A stretch of 64,000 nt of DNA from Achromobacter deleyi (GTDB taxonomy: Bacteria; Pseudomonadota; Gammaproteobacteria; Burkholderiales; Burkholderiaceae_B). Below the pieces are notes generated by a model. The model made no database searches, was not told where the DNA came from, and was given only the letters and a program-made list of their open reading frames with translations. Made by a program: the position numbers and the translations under genes. Where the stretch lies: NCBI RefSeq assembly GCF_902859705.1, contig NZ_CADIJO010000007.1, positions 62,001-126,000 on the forward strand, given 5' to 3'. Below are positions 22,199 to 32,319 of this stretch, one piece after another (the stretch's first letter is position 1; each line of letters starts with the position of its first letter).

Positions 22199-23752
22199 AT
22201 GGTCGGAACAGTAAAGGATGCCTGGACCAGCAGCGAACAAAAACGTCAGCCGCTGCTGACCCGGGCGCAGCGATACGCTGCGTACACCATCCCGATCATT
22301 TGCCCCCCTGACGGGTACGACGAGCAAGCGCAGGAACTCCAGACCGACTACCAAGCGGTAGGAGCGCTCGCAGTCAACAGTCTTTCCAACAAGCTAATTC
22401 TCGCCCTGTTCGCGCCGTCTCGCCCGTTCATGCGCTACGACATCCCCGCCGACATCCTGGCAGAGCTGGGTGAGCAGGTCGCCGATTTGCAGTCCTACCT
22501 GTCTGCCGCCGAGCAGAACAGTATCAAGCTGCTGGACCAACTCAGCACACGCCCGCGTCTCTACGAAGCCGTGCGAAATCTGACCGTGACGGGTAACTGC
22601 CTGCTGATCCTTGGCAAGGACAAGTCCACGCCCATCCGGGTTCTGGGCCTGAAGAAGTACACGGTGAAGCGCAGCATGTCTGGCAAGGTGGTGGAAATCA
22701 TCATCAAGCAGACGTTGCGCTTTGACGAGCTGGACGCCGATGCGCAGCAGTTTCTGCGCCAGGGCGGTCCCAAGCTTGCCAAGTACTCCAAGATGGACCC
22801 GACCGACCCGCGCACTTGCGGGGACGTGGATTGGTTCACATGGGTTCAGCTGGGCGAGGACAAGAAGTACAGCGTCACGTCCTACGTGGACGAGCACCCG
22901 CTGCCGGACTCCTTCAACGGGTCCTATACCGAGGAGGAGCTGCCATACCGCGCCCTGACGTGGGAGCTGCCTGACGGCCAGCACTACGGCATCGGACTGG
23001 TGGAGCAGTGCGCGGGTGACTTCGCGGCAATGTCCACTCTGTCGGAAGCGCAGCTGCGTGCCGCCATCCTGGCGTCGGAATTCCGCTGGCTCTGCAACCC
23101 CGGCGGCATGACCCAGCCGGAGGACCTGGAGCAGAGTGAGAACGGCGCAGCGATCCCCGGCGTGGAGGGCGATGTAGTTGCCCTGAGCGCGGCAGGGGCG
23201 GGTATTGCGCAGGGCCTCCAGATCATGGACGCGGTGCTGTCCAAGTACGTGAACCGTATTGGGCGGACGTTCCTGCTGGGTTCCAGCGTGGTCCGGGACG
23301 CCGAGCGCGTGACGGCCGAGGAAATCCGGATGCAGGCGCAGGAGCTGGAGACTTCGCTGGGTGGCGTGTACTCGCGCCTCGCCATCGACTTCCAGCTGCC
23401 GCTGGCGTACTGGCTGGCGGCGATGCTGGGCGTAAAGCTCAGTGGCACGGCCCTGCGCCCCACGATCATTACAGGCCTGGACGCGCTCTCCCGCAACGCC
23501 GACCTGGACAACCTGAAGCTCTGCATTATGGACTTGGCGCAGCTTCAGGCAGTTCTGCAAGGCCCCCTCGCGGTCGTCCTCAACGCCACGGCCATCTCCG
23601 CTGCAATCTTCGCGGGGCGCGGCGTGGACTCGAAGCAGTACGTGAACCCGCCGGAGGTTCAGCAGCAGCTCGCGGAGCAGCAACAACAGCAAGCACTTGA
23701 ACAAGCAGCCGCTGGCCCCGTCGCCAAGGCTACCGTTGAACAACCTCAATAA
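22199..23752 (+). CDS. Portal (head-tail connector) protein
   Basis: This 517-residue protein matches T7 gp8 in size and sequence features: RAQRYAAYTIPIICPPDG, ALAVNSLSNKLILALFAPSR, and a C-terminal Gln-rich stretch (VQQQLAEQQQQQALEQA). Twelve copies form the ring through which DNA is packaged and the tail is attached. It is followed by the scaffold and capsid genes, as in all T7-like phages. Confidence 0.93.
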   Translation: MVGTVKDAWTSSEQKRQPLLTRAQRYAAYTIPIICPPDGYDEQAQELQTDYQAVGALAVNSLSNKLILALFAPSRPFMRYDIPADILAELGEQVADLQSYLSAAEQNSIKLLDQLSTRPRLYEAVRNLTVTGNCLLILGKDKSTPIRVLGLKKYTVKRSMSGKVVEIIIKQTLRFDELDADAQQFLRQGGPKLAKYSKMDPTDPRTCGDVDWFTWVQLGEDKKYSVTSYVDEHPLPDSFNGSYTEEELPYRALTWELPDGQHYGIGLVEQCAGDFAAMSTLSEAQLRAAILASEFRWLCNPGGMTQPEDLEQSENGAAIPGVEGDVVALSAAGAGIAQGLQIMDAVLSKYVNRIGRTFLLGSSVVRDAERVTAEEIRMQAQELETSLGGVYSRLAIDFQLPLAYWLAAMLGVKLSGTALRPTIITGLDALSRNADLDNLKLCIMDLAQLQAVLQGPLAVVLNATAISAAIFAGRGVDSKQYVNPPEVQQQLAEQQQQQALEQAAAGPVAKATVEQPQ

Positions 23753-23760
23753 GGACCTGA

Positions 23761-24543
23761 ATGACCACTGAAGCGATCCAGACTTCTACCGCGACCCCGG
23801 CAGCTACCGCCGCCGCGCCCACCCAGGCGGGCCAGGAGGGCAGCACCCCGCAGGTGACGCAACAAGTCACCCAACCCGCCGCTAAACCGGCGGCCCCCGC
23901 AAAGGAGGCCGCCGCGTTTGGCGCGACCCAGTCCTACGAGAAGACCGGCAACGTAAACCTGGACACTGCCCTCGCCTGGGCCGGCTCCTTGGGCTTGGAC
24001 GGCGACACGTCCCCGGAGATGCAGGAGGCATTCAAGGGGAACTTTGGGCCGCTGCGTGCTCTTCTGGCTACCAAGGACATCCCGGGCGCTGAGGCGTATC
24101 TGGCCTTGGCAGAGTCTGGTTTCAAGGAGTTTACGGCGGCGGCCGGGGAACGCCAGGCTGCCGTCCAGGGCATGGTGGTGCAGGTCGCGGGTAGCGGTGA
24201 GGCGTGGGCTGAGGTGATGGCGTGGGCAGGGGAGAACGCCGAGCAAGAGGAGAAGGACGCCGTGAACTACGCCCTGGCTAAGGGCGGATTTTTGGCTGAG
24301 GCCGTCGCTCAAGCGCTGGTGTCCAACTACCGCCAACAAGCAGGCGTCTCCAGCCCGCCCCGACAGACGGCCGCCCGGGATACCGCCGCAGCCACGCCTG
24401 CCGCTGGCACCCACGGGCCGTTGTCCCCGAAGGAGTACACGAAGGCCGTTAGCGAACTACGCAAGAGCCTTAAGGGCAAATCCCTGGAGGGCAGCCAGGA
24501 GTACACCGCTTTGCAGAAGCGTCGCGCCGCCTGGCGTGGCTAA
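23761..24543 (+). CDS. Capsid assembly scaffolding protein
   Basis: This 260-residue protein lies between portal and capsid genes, as T7 gp9 does. It has a disordered Thr/Ala/Pro/Gln-rich N-terminus (residues 1-60), a helical middle (NLDTALAWAGSLGLDGDTS, PLRALLATKDIPGAEAYL) and a basic C-terminal segment (LRKSLKGKSLEGSQEY) that would contact the coat protein. It leaves the head during maturation. Confidence 0.88.
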   Translation: MTTEAIQTSTATPAATAAAPTQAGQEGSTPQVTQQVTQPAAKPAAPAKEAAAFGATQSYEKTGNVNLDTALAWAGSLGLDGDTSPEMQEAFKGNFGPLRALLATKDIPGAEAYLALAESGFKEFTAAAGERQAAVQGMVVQVAGSGEAWAEVMAWAGENAEQEEKDAVNYALAKGGFLAEAVAQALVSNYRQQAGVSSPPRQTAARDTAAATPAAGTHGPLSPKEYTKAVSELRKSLKGKSLEGSQEYTALQKRRAAWRG

Positions 24544-24565
24544 TAGCTAGACCGTCCTGCGGGAC

Positions 24566-24601
24566 AAAAGGGCCAGTTCGGGAAACCGGGCTGGCCCTTT
24601 T
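24566..24601 (+). terminator. Terminator after the scaffold gene
   Basis: AAAAGGGCCAG (24566-24576) and CTGGCCCTTTT (24591-24601) form a perfect 11-bp stem with T-rich 3' and A-rich 5' flanks, so it can work in both directions. It lies between the scaffold gene and promoter P3, insulating the capsid unit from upstream transcription. Confidence 0.85.
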
Positions 24602-24617
24602 GCGTTCTGGCTCCAGC

Positions 24618-24640
24618 GATTCAGTACCCAGTTAGACACA
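24618..24640 (+). promoter_or_regulatory. Phage RNA polymerase promoter candidate P3
   Basis: GATTCAGTACCCAGTTAGAC begins 17 bp after the scaffold terminator and about 75 bp before the capsid start codon. In T7 the strongest promoter (phi10) is at the same place. It keeps the invariant core of P1-P4. Confidence 0.78.
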
Positions 24641-24714
24641 AGCCCGTGTCAATCCCAAGAGCCTAAAGCGTGGCAGGACATGACACGCGCATAACAATTA
24701 CAAGGAACCCACAC

Positions 24715-25728
24715 ATGGGTATTAGCGTTACCAACATCACCCGCCCGGGTGCTGTACTCCAGGTCGGCAACAACACCCAAATCGGCTCCGCGCCGAGCGC
24801 CACCAACCCGCTGGCCCTCCATATCGAGGAGTACGGCGGTGAAATCGAGGGCACCATCGCCCGCATGTCGATCATGCACAACTTCATCCCGGTGCGGTCG
24901 ATCCAAGGCACGTCCACCATCTCCAACTTCCGCGTGGGTGAATCGGCCCTCTCGAAGGTTACTCCTGGCACTGCGCCGGACGGTGCGGTGGTGCAAGCGT
25001 CGAAGGTCCGCCTGACCGTGGATACCCTCATCAATGCACGCGCCATGGTGCCGCTGTTGGATGACTTTCAGAACAGCTATGACGCCCGTTCCGCCATCGG
25101 CCAGGAGCACGGCAAGAAGTTCTCGAAGTTCATCGACCAGGCGTTCCTGAGCATGGCAATCAAGGCCGCCGAAATCACGAATATGGCCGAGTACCCGGCA
25201 GGCTGGCAGGGCGGCACCACGCAGACGTTCGACGCTGCGGGGCAAGAGGGCGACCCGGCCGCGCTGGAAGACAAGCTGGGCGACATGTTCGCTCAGATGG
25301 AAGAGAAGGACGTGGACCCGATTTCCGAGGACGTGGTACTGGTCCTGCGCCCCAAGCAGTACTACACGCTGCTGAAGAACGACCGCCTGGTTGACCGCCA
25401 GTTCATTCTGTCGGACGGCACCGAGATTCGCACCAAGTCGCTCAACGTGTACGGCGTGCCGGTCTACAGCTCCAACAACTTGCCTAAGGGCGTCATCACC
25501 GGCCACTACCTGTCCAATGCAGGCAACGGTAACGCGTATGACGGCGACTTCAGCAAGGTCGTTGCCGCTGCATTCTCGCCCCGCGCTTTGCTGGCAGGCG
25601 AAACCATCCCGCTGACCCCGGACGTGTTCTATGACCCCATCACCAAGATGTGGTACATCGACGCGCACACCTCGTTCGGCGTGACGACCAATAACCCCGC
25701 CTTCGCGGCCGTACTCAAGGCCAAGTAA
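24715..25728 (+). CDS. Major capsid protein
   Basis: This is a 337-residue protein from ATG 24715 (AAGGAA 7 bp upstream). An upstream GTG at 24670 is in frame but has no ribosome site. Features of T7 gp10-type HK97-fold coats are visible: NTQIGSAPSATNPLALHIEE, RARAMVPLLDD-like INARAMVPLLDDFQNSYDAR, and VVLVLRPKQYYTLLKNDRLV. The gene has its own upstream promoter (P3) and a downstream terminator, consistent with the need for high expression. Confidence 0.94.
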   Translation: MGISVTNITRPGAVLQVGNNTQIGSAPSATNPLALHIEEYGGEIEGTIARMSIMHNFIPVRSIQGTSTISNFRVGESALSKVTPGTAPDGAVVQASKVRLTVDTLINARAMVPLLDDFQNSYDARSAIGQEHGKKFSKFIDQAFLSMAIKAAEITNMAEYPAGWQGGTTQTFDAAGQEGDPAALEDKLGDMFAQMEEKDVDPISEDVVLVLRPKQYYTLLKNDRLVDRQFILSDGTEIRTKSLNVYGVPVYSSNNLPKGVITGHYLSNAGNGNAYDGDFSKVVAAAFSPRALLAGETIPLTPDVFYDPITKMWYIDAHTSFGVTTNNPAFAAVLKAK

Positions 25729-25745
25729 GCCATCAAGCAATCCCG

Positions 25746-25780
25746 ATAGCCCGGTTTCCGAAAGGAGCCGGGCTATTTTT
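25746..25780 (+). terminator. Terminator after the capsid gene (Tphi-like)
   Basis: ATAGCCCGG (25746-25754) pairs with CCGGGCTAT (25768-25776), followed by a run of five T. Its position just after the capsid gene equals that of T7 Tphi, which partly stops phage RNA polymerase and lowers expression of the tail genes. Confidence 0.88.
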
Positions 25781-25794
25781 CGTTAGGAGGGTAG

Positions 25795-26400
25795 ATGTCG
25801 GCTATCACGCCGCTTTCTGTCGTTAATGCTTGCCTGAAGTCGATGGGGGAAACGCCACTCAACGCGCTAGACCCGGACCATCCGTACGTGCAGACAGCCC
25901 TGAATGTCCTGGCCGACTCCAACACGCTGGAGCAGCAAGTCGGCTGGTGGTTCAACACGGACTACGTGGACCTCGCACCGGACCCCCACACGGGCTTCGT
26001 GTACGTCCCGGCCGACGCGCTGAACCTGGAGTGCGACAACACGCTGCTTACGCAGCGGGGTAATCGTCTGTGGGACCGGGCGGAGCAGACGTTCGCTATC
26101 TCGCAGTCTGTGACGGGGAAGTTGACCCGGGAAATCCCGTTCAATGACCTCCCCAAGAACGTGCAGCAAATGGTGTCGCTCCGCACGCAGCTGGACTTCC
26201 AGAACAGTTACGACGCGGACGACTCGAAGTACAAGAAACTCTACGCGGCGTACAACCAGGCCTACGCACGCGTCCGCCGCGTTCATATCCTGAACCAGCG
26301 GATCAATATGTTCCACTCGCCCAGCGCTGCGCGTGCTCTGGCCGCTGTCCGTCCCGTGATGCAACCAGGCCGGGCACTGTACCCGCATCGGATTCGCTGA
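25795..26400 (+). CDS. Tail tubular protein A (T7 gp11-like)
   Basis: This is a 201-residue protein (MSAITPLSVVNACLKSMGET). The segments NTLEQQVGWWFNTDYVDLAP and MVSLRTQLDFQNSYDADDSK are typical of T7 gp11, the gatekeeper ring between portal and nozzle. AGGAGGG lies just upstream of the ATG. Its stop overlaps the tail tube B start (TGATG). Confidence 0.92.
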   Translation: MSAITPLSVVNACLKSMGETPLNALDPDHPYVQTALNVLADSNTLEQQVGWWFNTDYVDLAPDPHTGFVYVPADALNLECDNTLLTQRGNRLWDRAEQTFAISQSVTGKLTREIPFNDLPKNVQQMVSLRTQLDFQNSYDADDSKYKKLYAAYNQAYARVRRVHILNQRINMFHSPSAARALAAVRPVMQPGRALYPHRIR

Positions 26401-28961
26401 TGGCTAAGGTAGCGTCGAGCTATTCCAGCATCACTCGCGGAGTCTCCGAACAGGTCCCCCAGGACCGCCTAGCGGGGCAGAACTGGGAGCAAGTGAACAT
26501 GGTGTCCGACCCCCGCCGAGGCGTAGCCCGCCGGCACGGGTCCGTCACTATGGACGAGAAGGTGCTGGGCCTACCCCAGCTCACAGGGGGGCAGTACGCC
26601 TACCTGCGGAACTACCGCGAATACAGCTTCTTCCTGGGCGGTACTGAGTACAGTCTGATCTACCAGGCAGGCGAGCGTCCGTCTGCGGACACGCTGCCGT
26701 TCTGCTTCTGCCACAACAAGGTGACGGGCAAGTTCCTGTCAGTCACGATGAACGAATCCTCCCCAGGTGCGCTGGATTCTTGGCGGTACGGCGGCCTTTC
26801 CGCAGTCACTACCGTGGGCCGCTACGTGGTGATGGCTTCAAACCGTGTGGGGCCGGGGCACTCCTCTGTGGACCAGTACGCTGCTCACTCCACGGAGGCG
26901 GTGGCCTGGGTGCGGGGCGGGGCCTACAGCCGTACGTTCCGCGTCACGTTGAAGCGTGCCGATACCGGGGCGACGGTGAACGTGGCCTACACCACTATGG
27001 CGTCCAGCTACCCTGCGCTACTGGACACTTCCGACATTGTGCAGGAAGGGAATCCCAACTACGCGAAGCAGGTCAATGACCGCGTGAACGCCTACAACTC
27101 CGCGTCCAATAAATGGATTGGGGACGCCCAGGCGAGCGTGCAGCCGCAGAACATTGCGGCGCAGATCGGGGCACAGTTGACGGCCAGCGGGTTCACCAAT
27201 TTCTCGCTGAATGGAGGCTCGCTGATCCTGTCCAATGTGGCGGAGCTGTCCGTGAACGACTCGGGCGACGGTTCGCTGTTCCGGGCGGTCCACAACGAGG
27301 TGGACGACCCCGCCAAACTGTCTACCGTTCACTGGACCGGTAAGGTCGTCAAGGTCAAGCCCAAGGGCACCGACGACGCCTATTACATGGTTGCCAAGAT
27401 CGACACGGGTTCCACGGGCACGGTGCGGTGGGAGGAGGGCGCAGCCCAAGTGGTGAAGCCTGGTCAGGTGTTCGCCCTTGCCACGGTGTCCGAGGATGGG
27501 CGCACGCTGGTGATTGCGGACACCCCTGCCCAACTTGCGACGGTCACAGGAACGCCTGTGCCGGGGTACAGCGAGAGCCGGGTGGGCGACCTGGCGGCGA
27601 AGGGCGCGGTGCCCTACTTCTTCGGCCGCCGCATCACGCTGCTTACCGTGTTCATGGACCGCCTGGTCATAGTGGCGAACGGTGTGGTCTTTATGTCGCG
27701 GGCCGGGGACTACTTCAATTGGTTCCGGAACTCCATGCTGCGGCAGGATGCGGATGATCCGATTGAGGCGTACGCACTGGGCGCGGAGGACGACATCATC
27801 ACCCGCTCTGTCACCTACAACAAGGACCTGTTCATGTTTGGGGAGCGGAATCAGTACTCAGTAAGCGGAAGGATCGCGCTTACACCCCAGACCATCGCCA
27901 TATCCACGGCGGCGGGTGAGAAGGACTCTGTGACGGGGCAGCCCATTGTGGTCGGCAACCTGCTGTTCTACGGCAAGTACGAGGCGGCCCCTAACCAGGA
28001 CGGCCCCAGCCCGTACAGCGGCAGTGTCTCCCAGTTTCAGCTGGGCCTGTTCGAGGGCAGCCCGGAGACGTATCTGGTCAGCCAGCAGCTGGACAAGTAC
28101 ATCCGGGGCCGCCCCACGCAGTTCGCTGCTTTGCCGTCGCCTCACACCGTATTCGTGCGCACGGACGGCTATGACCGTGGCGTGTACACGTACCGATTCA
28201 TTGACCAGCCCGGCAGCCAGTCACGTGTATTCGATTCGTGGTCCCGCTGGGAGTGGTCCCCTGTGGTTGGCCGGATCATCAGCATCACGGTCTACAAGGC
28301 AACCTTATACGTCTACACGATCCGTGAGAACGCGCGGGGGCCCTGGGTGGCGTGCGAACAGTTCGTCATGGACTCGGACCAGTCGGCCCGGCCTTACCTG
28401 GACGCGCAACGGCCCCCCACCGAGTACGCCTCCGGGGGCGGCTTCCTGGATGCGGCCGACCCATCCGTGCTGGGCGATGTGCATGTGGCGGCCTCCCAAG
28501 GTTCTGATGCGGCATTCCTGGGCGCTGAAATTGCGAAGTTCCATGACTTCTACGCGGCCGAGCTGCAAGGCGGCACGCGCCCTGGCGTGGTAGGCATCGG
28601 GTTCTCCGGTGCGCTACAGATTACGTCTCCGTTTGTGCGGGACCAGAACGACCGGGCGCTAGTGAACGGCCGGTTGGTGGTGAACCGCTACACGCTGTCC
28701 GTCACCAAGACCTCCGGCCTGGACGCTTACCGCATCGACATGGCGGGCGCGGCGCGGGTGTTCGGGTTCAACGGCCGCCGCGTGGGCCTGAGCAATAACC
28801 AGGTAGGCCGCCAGCCCACGACTACCGCTACGGTTGACGTCCCTTGCGGCCGGGCGAACACGGAGCACCGTATGGAGTTCCGCACCCGTGCGTGGCTCCC
28901 GGCAACCATCTCCGCTATAGAGTGGGTGGGCCAAATCTTCAACAACACCCGGCGAGTCTAG
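26400..28961 (+). CDS. Tail tubular protein B (T7 gp12-like nozzle)
   Basis: This is an 853-residue protein, slightly longer than T7 gp12 (794). It begins MAKVASSYSSITRGVSEQVP and contains MDRLVIVANGVVFMSRAGDY and EDDIITRSVTYNKDLFMFGE, segments conserved in the beta-propeller nozzle. It forms the tail tip, to which fibres attach. Strict coupling with tube A and position leave little doubt. Confidence 0.92.
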   Translation: MAKVASSYSSITRGVSEQVPQDRLAGQNWEQVNMVSDPRRGVARRHGSVTMDEKVLGLPQLTGGQYAYLRNYREYSFFLGGTEYSLIYQAGERPSADTLPFCFCHNKVTGKFLSVTMNESSPGALDSWRYGGLSAVTTVGRYVVMASNRVGPGHSSVDQYAAHSTEAVAWVRGGAYSRTFRVTLKRADTGATVNVAYTTMASSYPALLDTSDIVQEGNPNYAKQVNDRVNAYNSASNKWIGDAQASVQPQNIAAQIGAQLTASGFTNFSLNGGSLILSNVAELSVNDSGDGSLFRAVHNEVDDPAKLSTVHWTGKVVKVKPKGTDDAYYMVAKIDTGSTGTVRWEEGAAQVVKPGQVFALATVSEDGRTLVIADTPAQLATVTGTPVPGYSESRVGDLAAKGAVPYFFGRRITLLTVFMDRLVIVANGVVFMSRAGDYFNWFRNSMLRQDADDPIEAYALGAEDDIITRSVTYNKDLFMFGERNQYSVSGRIALTPQTIAISTAAGEKDSVTGQPIVVGNLLFYGKYEAAPNQDGPSPYSGSVSQFQLGLFEGSPETYLVSQQLDKYIRGRPTQFAALPSPHTVFVRTDGYDRGVYTYRFIDQPGSQSRVFDSWSRWEWSPVVGRIISITVYKATLYVYTIRENARGPWVACEQFVMDSDQSARPYLDAQRPPTEYASGGGFLDAADPSVLGDVHVAASQGSDAAFLGAEIAKFHDFYAAELQGGTRPGVVGIGFSGALQITSPFVRDQNDRALVNGRLVVNRYTLSVTKTSGLDAYRIDMAGAARVFGFNGRRVGLSNNQVGRQPTTTATVDVPCGRANTEHRMEFRTRAWLPATISAIEWVGQIFNNTRRV

Positions 28962-28971
28962 GAGGATAGAT

Positions 28972-29766
28972 ATGGTGTGGATGTTCGCGGCGCAAGCTGC
29001 GCTCCAGATCGGCCAGGGATACATGGAGAACGTCACGCGGGACACGCTGGCTCGCGGCCAGCGGGCGATTACCCGCTCCAACACGGCCTCCACCAACCTT
29101 GTCAATCAAGCTAATGCGGACGCGGCGAACAGCCTGCGCTCCGCCAATAACTCGTTTGCAGCTGCGCAAGCGACCCTGCAGAACACCCTCCGCTCCATCG
29201 GCAATCAGGAAAAGATGCGGGTGTTTGGGCAGCAATACAACGCCCTGGAGACAAACCAAAGCCGCATGCTGGACGGAATGGTGCGGGGGAAGCTCTCCGC
29301 CCGCCTAAAGGGCGCGGCCGCGCTCGGGGCGCTGCGTGCAGACGCCGCGGCTCGGGGGGTGGGCGGCTCTAGCAGCGAGCTGATGCGGTCGGTCCTGTCG
29401 CTCCAAACTGGGGCAGCCATTACCACGGCTACGGACAACGAGCGGTACGTCCAATTCGACGCACTCCTCCAGAAGCAGGGCCTCATTCGTACCGCAGTGA
29501 ACAGCCAGGATCAAGGTCAGAGCCTGCCCAACCTGGACTACGGCATCAACATTGCCCCGACTGTGTTTAATCCGATCACCTCGCTGGACTACCAGGGAGG
29601 GGCAATGGGCCGCGCTGTGTCAGGCTGGCTGGGCGGGCAGGGCGTCAGCACGCTTACGAAGATGCTGGGCAGCCTTGGCGGCCAAGAGAAAAGCAGCTAC
29701 GTGCGAGCTGGCCCCGCAGTGTCCCAGGTAGACCTGGGCGGGGGTAAATATTTCACAGGAGCATAA
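28972..29766 (+). CDS. Internal virion protein (T7 gp14-like)
   Basis: This 264-residue protein lies between tail tube B and the large internal proteins, as T7 gene 14 does. It is Ala/Asn/Gln-rich and helical (NRRAITRSNTASTNLVNQAN-type segment, ALRADAAARGVGGSSSELM) with a weakly hydrophobic N-terminus (VWMFAAQAALQIGQGYMEN). The T7 gp14 forms a pore in the outer membrane during DNA ejection. GGAGG lies upstream of the ATG. Confidence 0.82.
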   Translation: MVWMFAAQAALQIGQGYMENVTRDTLARGQRAITRSNTASTNLVNQANADAANSLRSANNSFAAAQATLQNTLRSIGNQEKMRVFGQQYNALETNQSRMLDGMVRGKLSARLKGAAALGALRADAAARGVGGSSSELMRSVLSLQTGAAITTATDNERYVQFDALLQKQGLIRTAVNSQDQGQSLPNLDYGINIAPTVFNPITSLDYQGGAMGRAVSGWLGGQGVSTLTKMLGSLGGQEKSSYVRAGPAVSQVDLGGGKYFTGA

Positions 29767-32253
29767 ATGGCAGGCGATTACGGCCTAGACAGCGGCGGGA
29801 ACGTCGTCATTCAGCAGGTTACGGATGCAGGCCAGGGGCCTGCGACCCGCTTGGGCGGCGGGGGCAGCGGGGGCTTTACCTCGTTTGCTCAGGCCCCACA
29901 AGCTCCCGGTGCCGACTTCAGCGGCGCGGCGGAAACCAGCATGCGTACGCTGGAGGCCATCAACAAGATGGCACAGGGCGCGCTGGCCCCACTCATCGCA
30001 GCAGAAGAGCAGCGGCAGTACTACGACGGCATGTCCCAGGTGGCTCAGGGTAAGTCCCTCCTGGAGATTCAGAAAGAACGGCCCTGGTACACGAAAATAT
30101 TCGGACCTTCCGCCACGGTGCGCGGCGCGCAGGCAATGACCCTGATGGGGACATTGGACACAGCAAAGGCGGACTTCCTCGGGCAGATGCCGGAGCTGCG
30201 CAAGCAGACACCGGACGCCGTACGCAAGTACCTGTCTGACCAGGTGCGGCAGATCGGGAGTACCGGCGACCAGTCGATGGACGCGATGGTACAGGCGAAG
30301 CTGGCCGAGCAGTGGGGGCCGATGCTTGACCTCCACATGAAGCAGCATGTCGCGTACGTACAGGAGCAGAACGTAACCGCGTTCGGCAATGGACTGGTAA
30401 CGGCGGGGGACTCGTTCCAGCAAACTCTCGGAGTGGGCGGCGGGTTCTACACGCCGGAACAGGTAAAGGCCGAGCAGGATCGGGCCACGAGCGCGTTCGC
30501 GCCTATCCCTGGCATGACGGACGAGGCTTGGGCCACGACTACGGCGCAGGGCCTTCAGGCTAACTTGATGCGCGGCAACTTCGGCATCTACGAGGCGTTC
30601 AAAGGCACGGCGGAGTGGAACAAGCTCCCGCTCAATGCTCGAACGCAACTGGAACGTATGCAGCCATATGCGGTGCAGTGGGCACAGAAGAACGCCCCGA
30701 TGTTCCGGGAGGATGCCAGTAACACCGCCGCCCTTGAGGTCGCACTGTCGCAAGGCTCGGGTCCTCAAACGCTGGACGCCCTGCACAATTATGTGCAGCA
30801 GGAGAACGATAAGTTCATGCGCCAAAGCGGCAGCGGCTCGCCCAAGTTCACCAACTCGGACATCGAGCACATGGACAAGCTCTGGTACAAGGGGCGGGAA
30901 TTCCTGGAGCGGCAGCGGGCGGCTGCGTACACCGCGTACCAGAAGGGCGAGCTAGAAAAGACCGACGCCGTGGCGCAGAAGGAGCAGGTGCTGCGGGCGG
31001 TGAACGACGGCGGCTCTGCCGCGCCAGTGGCGATGAATAACCTCTCGCCGGACATCATCCAGCAGACGCTGCTGGAGACGCGCCTGGGCATGGAGAACTC
31101 GCCCAACAAGGCCGACCTGACTACCTGGCTGCGCAAGCTGGCCCCGGCCGCCCAGTTCGGCAAGAAGATGGTGGACACCGCACTATCGGAATCGCTCACC
31201 GTGGACGCGAACAACTTCTTCGTCCAGGGCACCCCGGTTACGGACCAGATGCGCCGCTCCTTGTCTTACATGCAGATCATGGCCGGAGCGCCCAATGGGA
31301 TGGCCGGCCTGGCTGCATACGTGGGGCCGGAGAATGCCGCGAAGATGGCGTTCATGTCGAAGCTGGCCCCAGACCTCTCGGACAAGTCAGCGGTGGACGC
31401 CGCCCGTCAGGCCGTGCAATCCGGCTGGGACGCCCCAGTAACGGCAACGGACAAGAAAGCCGTGGCTGCTTACCTGAGCGACCAGGACCCCGGGTTCATA
31501 AAGCGGAACATCCCGCTGTTCGGCCCCGGGGCGCTGTCTGGCTATGAGCTGAACGACGACAGCAAGGCCCGGATGGTCCAGGACTTGGCCCCCAACGTGG
31601 CCCGCTTCGTGCGGGGCATGGGTATGTCCCATGAGCAGGCCGTGGCTCTGGCCTTCACCCAGATGTACGGCGCCAGCTCGGACGTGGACTTCGTGGACGG
31701 TACGTATGTGCCCGGCTCACCCGCCTCTCAGGGCGGTGGCCTGTTCGCCACGGTATCCGCCAAGGTGGGTGGAATGTCGCAGCTGTCCGAGGACTACCAA
31801 ACCGCGCTCCGCAACGTGCTGAACGACAACATGGGCAAGCAGATTGGGAGGTCCCCGATCAACCCCATCAAGGACCTAACGGCGGCGGATAAAGCAGCGA
31901 ACACCGCAGCCCGAACTACCAACGGCCTCCTGTCAGCTATCCCATTTGTGGGTGAGCGCCTGGGCGAGACGTTCAACGATACCGGGAAGCTGGCCCCGAG
32001 TGTCGATACCTTTGACCCCAACGACTACAAGACTGTCTCCGGGATGGCTACGGGGGCCGGCATTCTGTTTATGTCGCGGGTCCCGAAGTCGGTGGACAAG
32101 GGCCTCAAACCGGTGACGGTAATGATTACGGCGGACCAGGTTCTGGCGGAGATGGATGCTATCCGGCGCAAGAATGCTGGGCGTGCCGCACCCCGCCAGA
32201 TCACGGCCCCGTTCTCGGACGCGGCTACGGCGGCAACCAGCATTTTCAAGTAG
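29767..32253 (+). CDS. Internal core protein (T7 gp15-like)
   Basis: This 828-residue protein is largely helical, without enzymatic motifs. Examples are GAAETSMRTLEAINKMAQGA, YDGMSQVAQGKSLLEIQKER and QAVALAFTQMYGASSDVDFV. Its size and its place between gp14-like and gp16-like genes identify it as the gp15-type ejection protein that forms the periplasmic tube. Sequence resemblance to T7 itself is low, as is usual for this protein. Confidence 0.82.
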   Translation: MAGDYGLDSGGNVVIQQVTDAGQGPATRLGGGGSGGFTSFAQAPQAPGADFSGAAETSMRTLEAINKMAQGALAPLIAAEEQRQYYDGMSQVAQGKSLLEIQKERPWYTKIFGPSATVRGAQAMTLMGTLDTAKADFLGQMPELRKQTPDAVRKYLSDQVRQIGSTGDQSMDAMVQAKLAEQWGPMLDLHMKQHVAYVQEQNVTAFGNGLVTAGDSFQQTLGVGGGFYTPEQVKAEQDRATSAFAPIPGMTDEAWATTTAQGLQANLMRGNFGIYEAFKGTAEWNKLPLNARTQLERMQPYAVQWAQKNAPMFREDASNTAALEVALSQGSGPQTLDALHNYVQQENDKFMRQSGSGSPKFTNSDIEHMDKLWYKGREFLERQRAAAYTAYQKGELEKTDAVAQKEQVLRAVNDGGSAAPVAMNNLSPDIIQQTLLETRLGMENSPNKADLTTWLRKLAPAAQFGKKMVDTALSESLTVDANNFFVQGTPVTDQMRRSLSYMQIMAGAPNGMAGLAAYVGPENAAKMAFMSKLAPDLSDKSAVDAARQAVQSGWDAPVTATDKKAVAAYLSDQDPGFIKRNIPLFGPGALSGYELNDDSKARMVQDLAPNVARFVRGMGMSHEQAVALAFTQMYGASSDVDFVDGTYVPGSPASQGGGLFATVSAKVGGMSQLSEDYQTALRNVLNDNMGKQIGRSPINPIKDLTAADKAANTAARTTNGLLSAIPFVGERLGETFNDTGKLAPSVDTFDPNDYKTVSGMATGAGILFMSRVPKSVDKGLKPVTVMITADQVLAEMDAIRRKNAGRAAPRQITAPFSDAATAATSIFK

Positions 32254-32264
32254 CAGGCAACCTA

Positions 32265-32287
32265 GGCGGGATTCGATGAGTCCCGCC
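32265..32287 (+). other. Intergenic hairpin before the large ejection protein
   Basis: GGCGGGA (32265-32271) pairs with TCCCGCC (32281-32287) around a 9-nt loop. No T-run follows, so it is not a simple terminator. A processing site between the two large internal-protein genes is possible. Confidence 0.45.
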
Positions 32288-32319
32288 GACGATGCCCGTT
32301 AATTCATAACAGGAGGTCC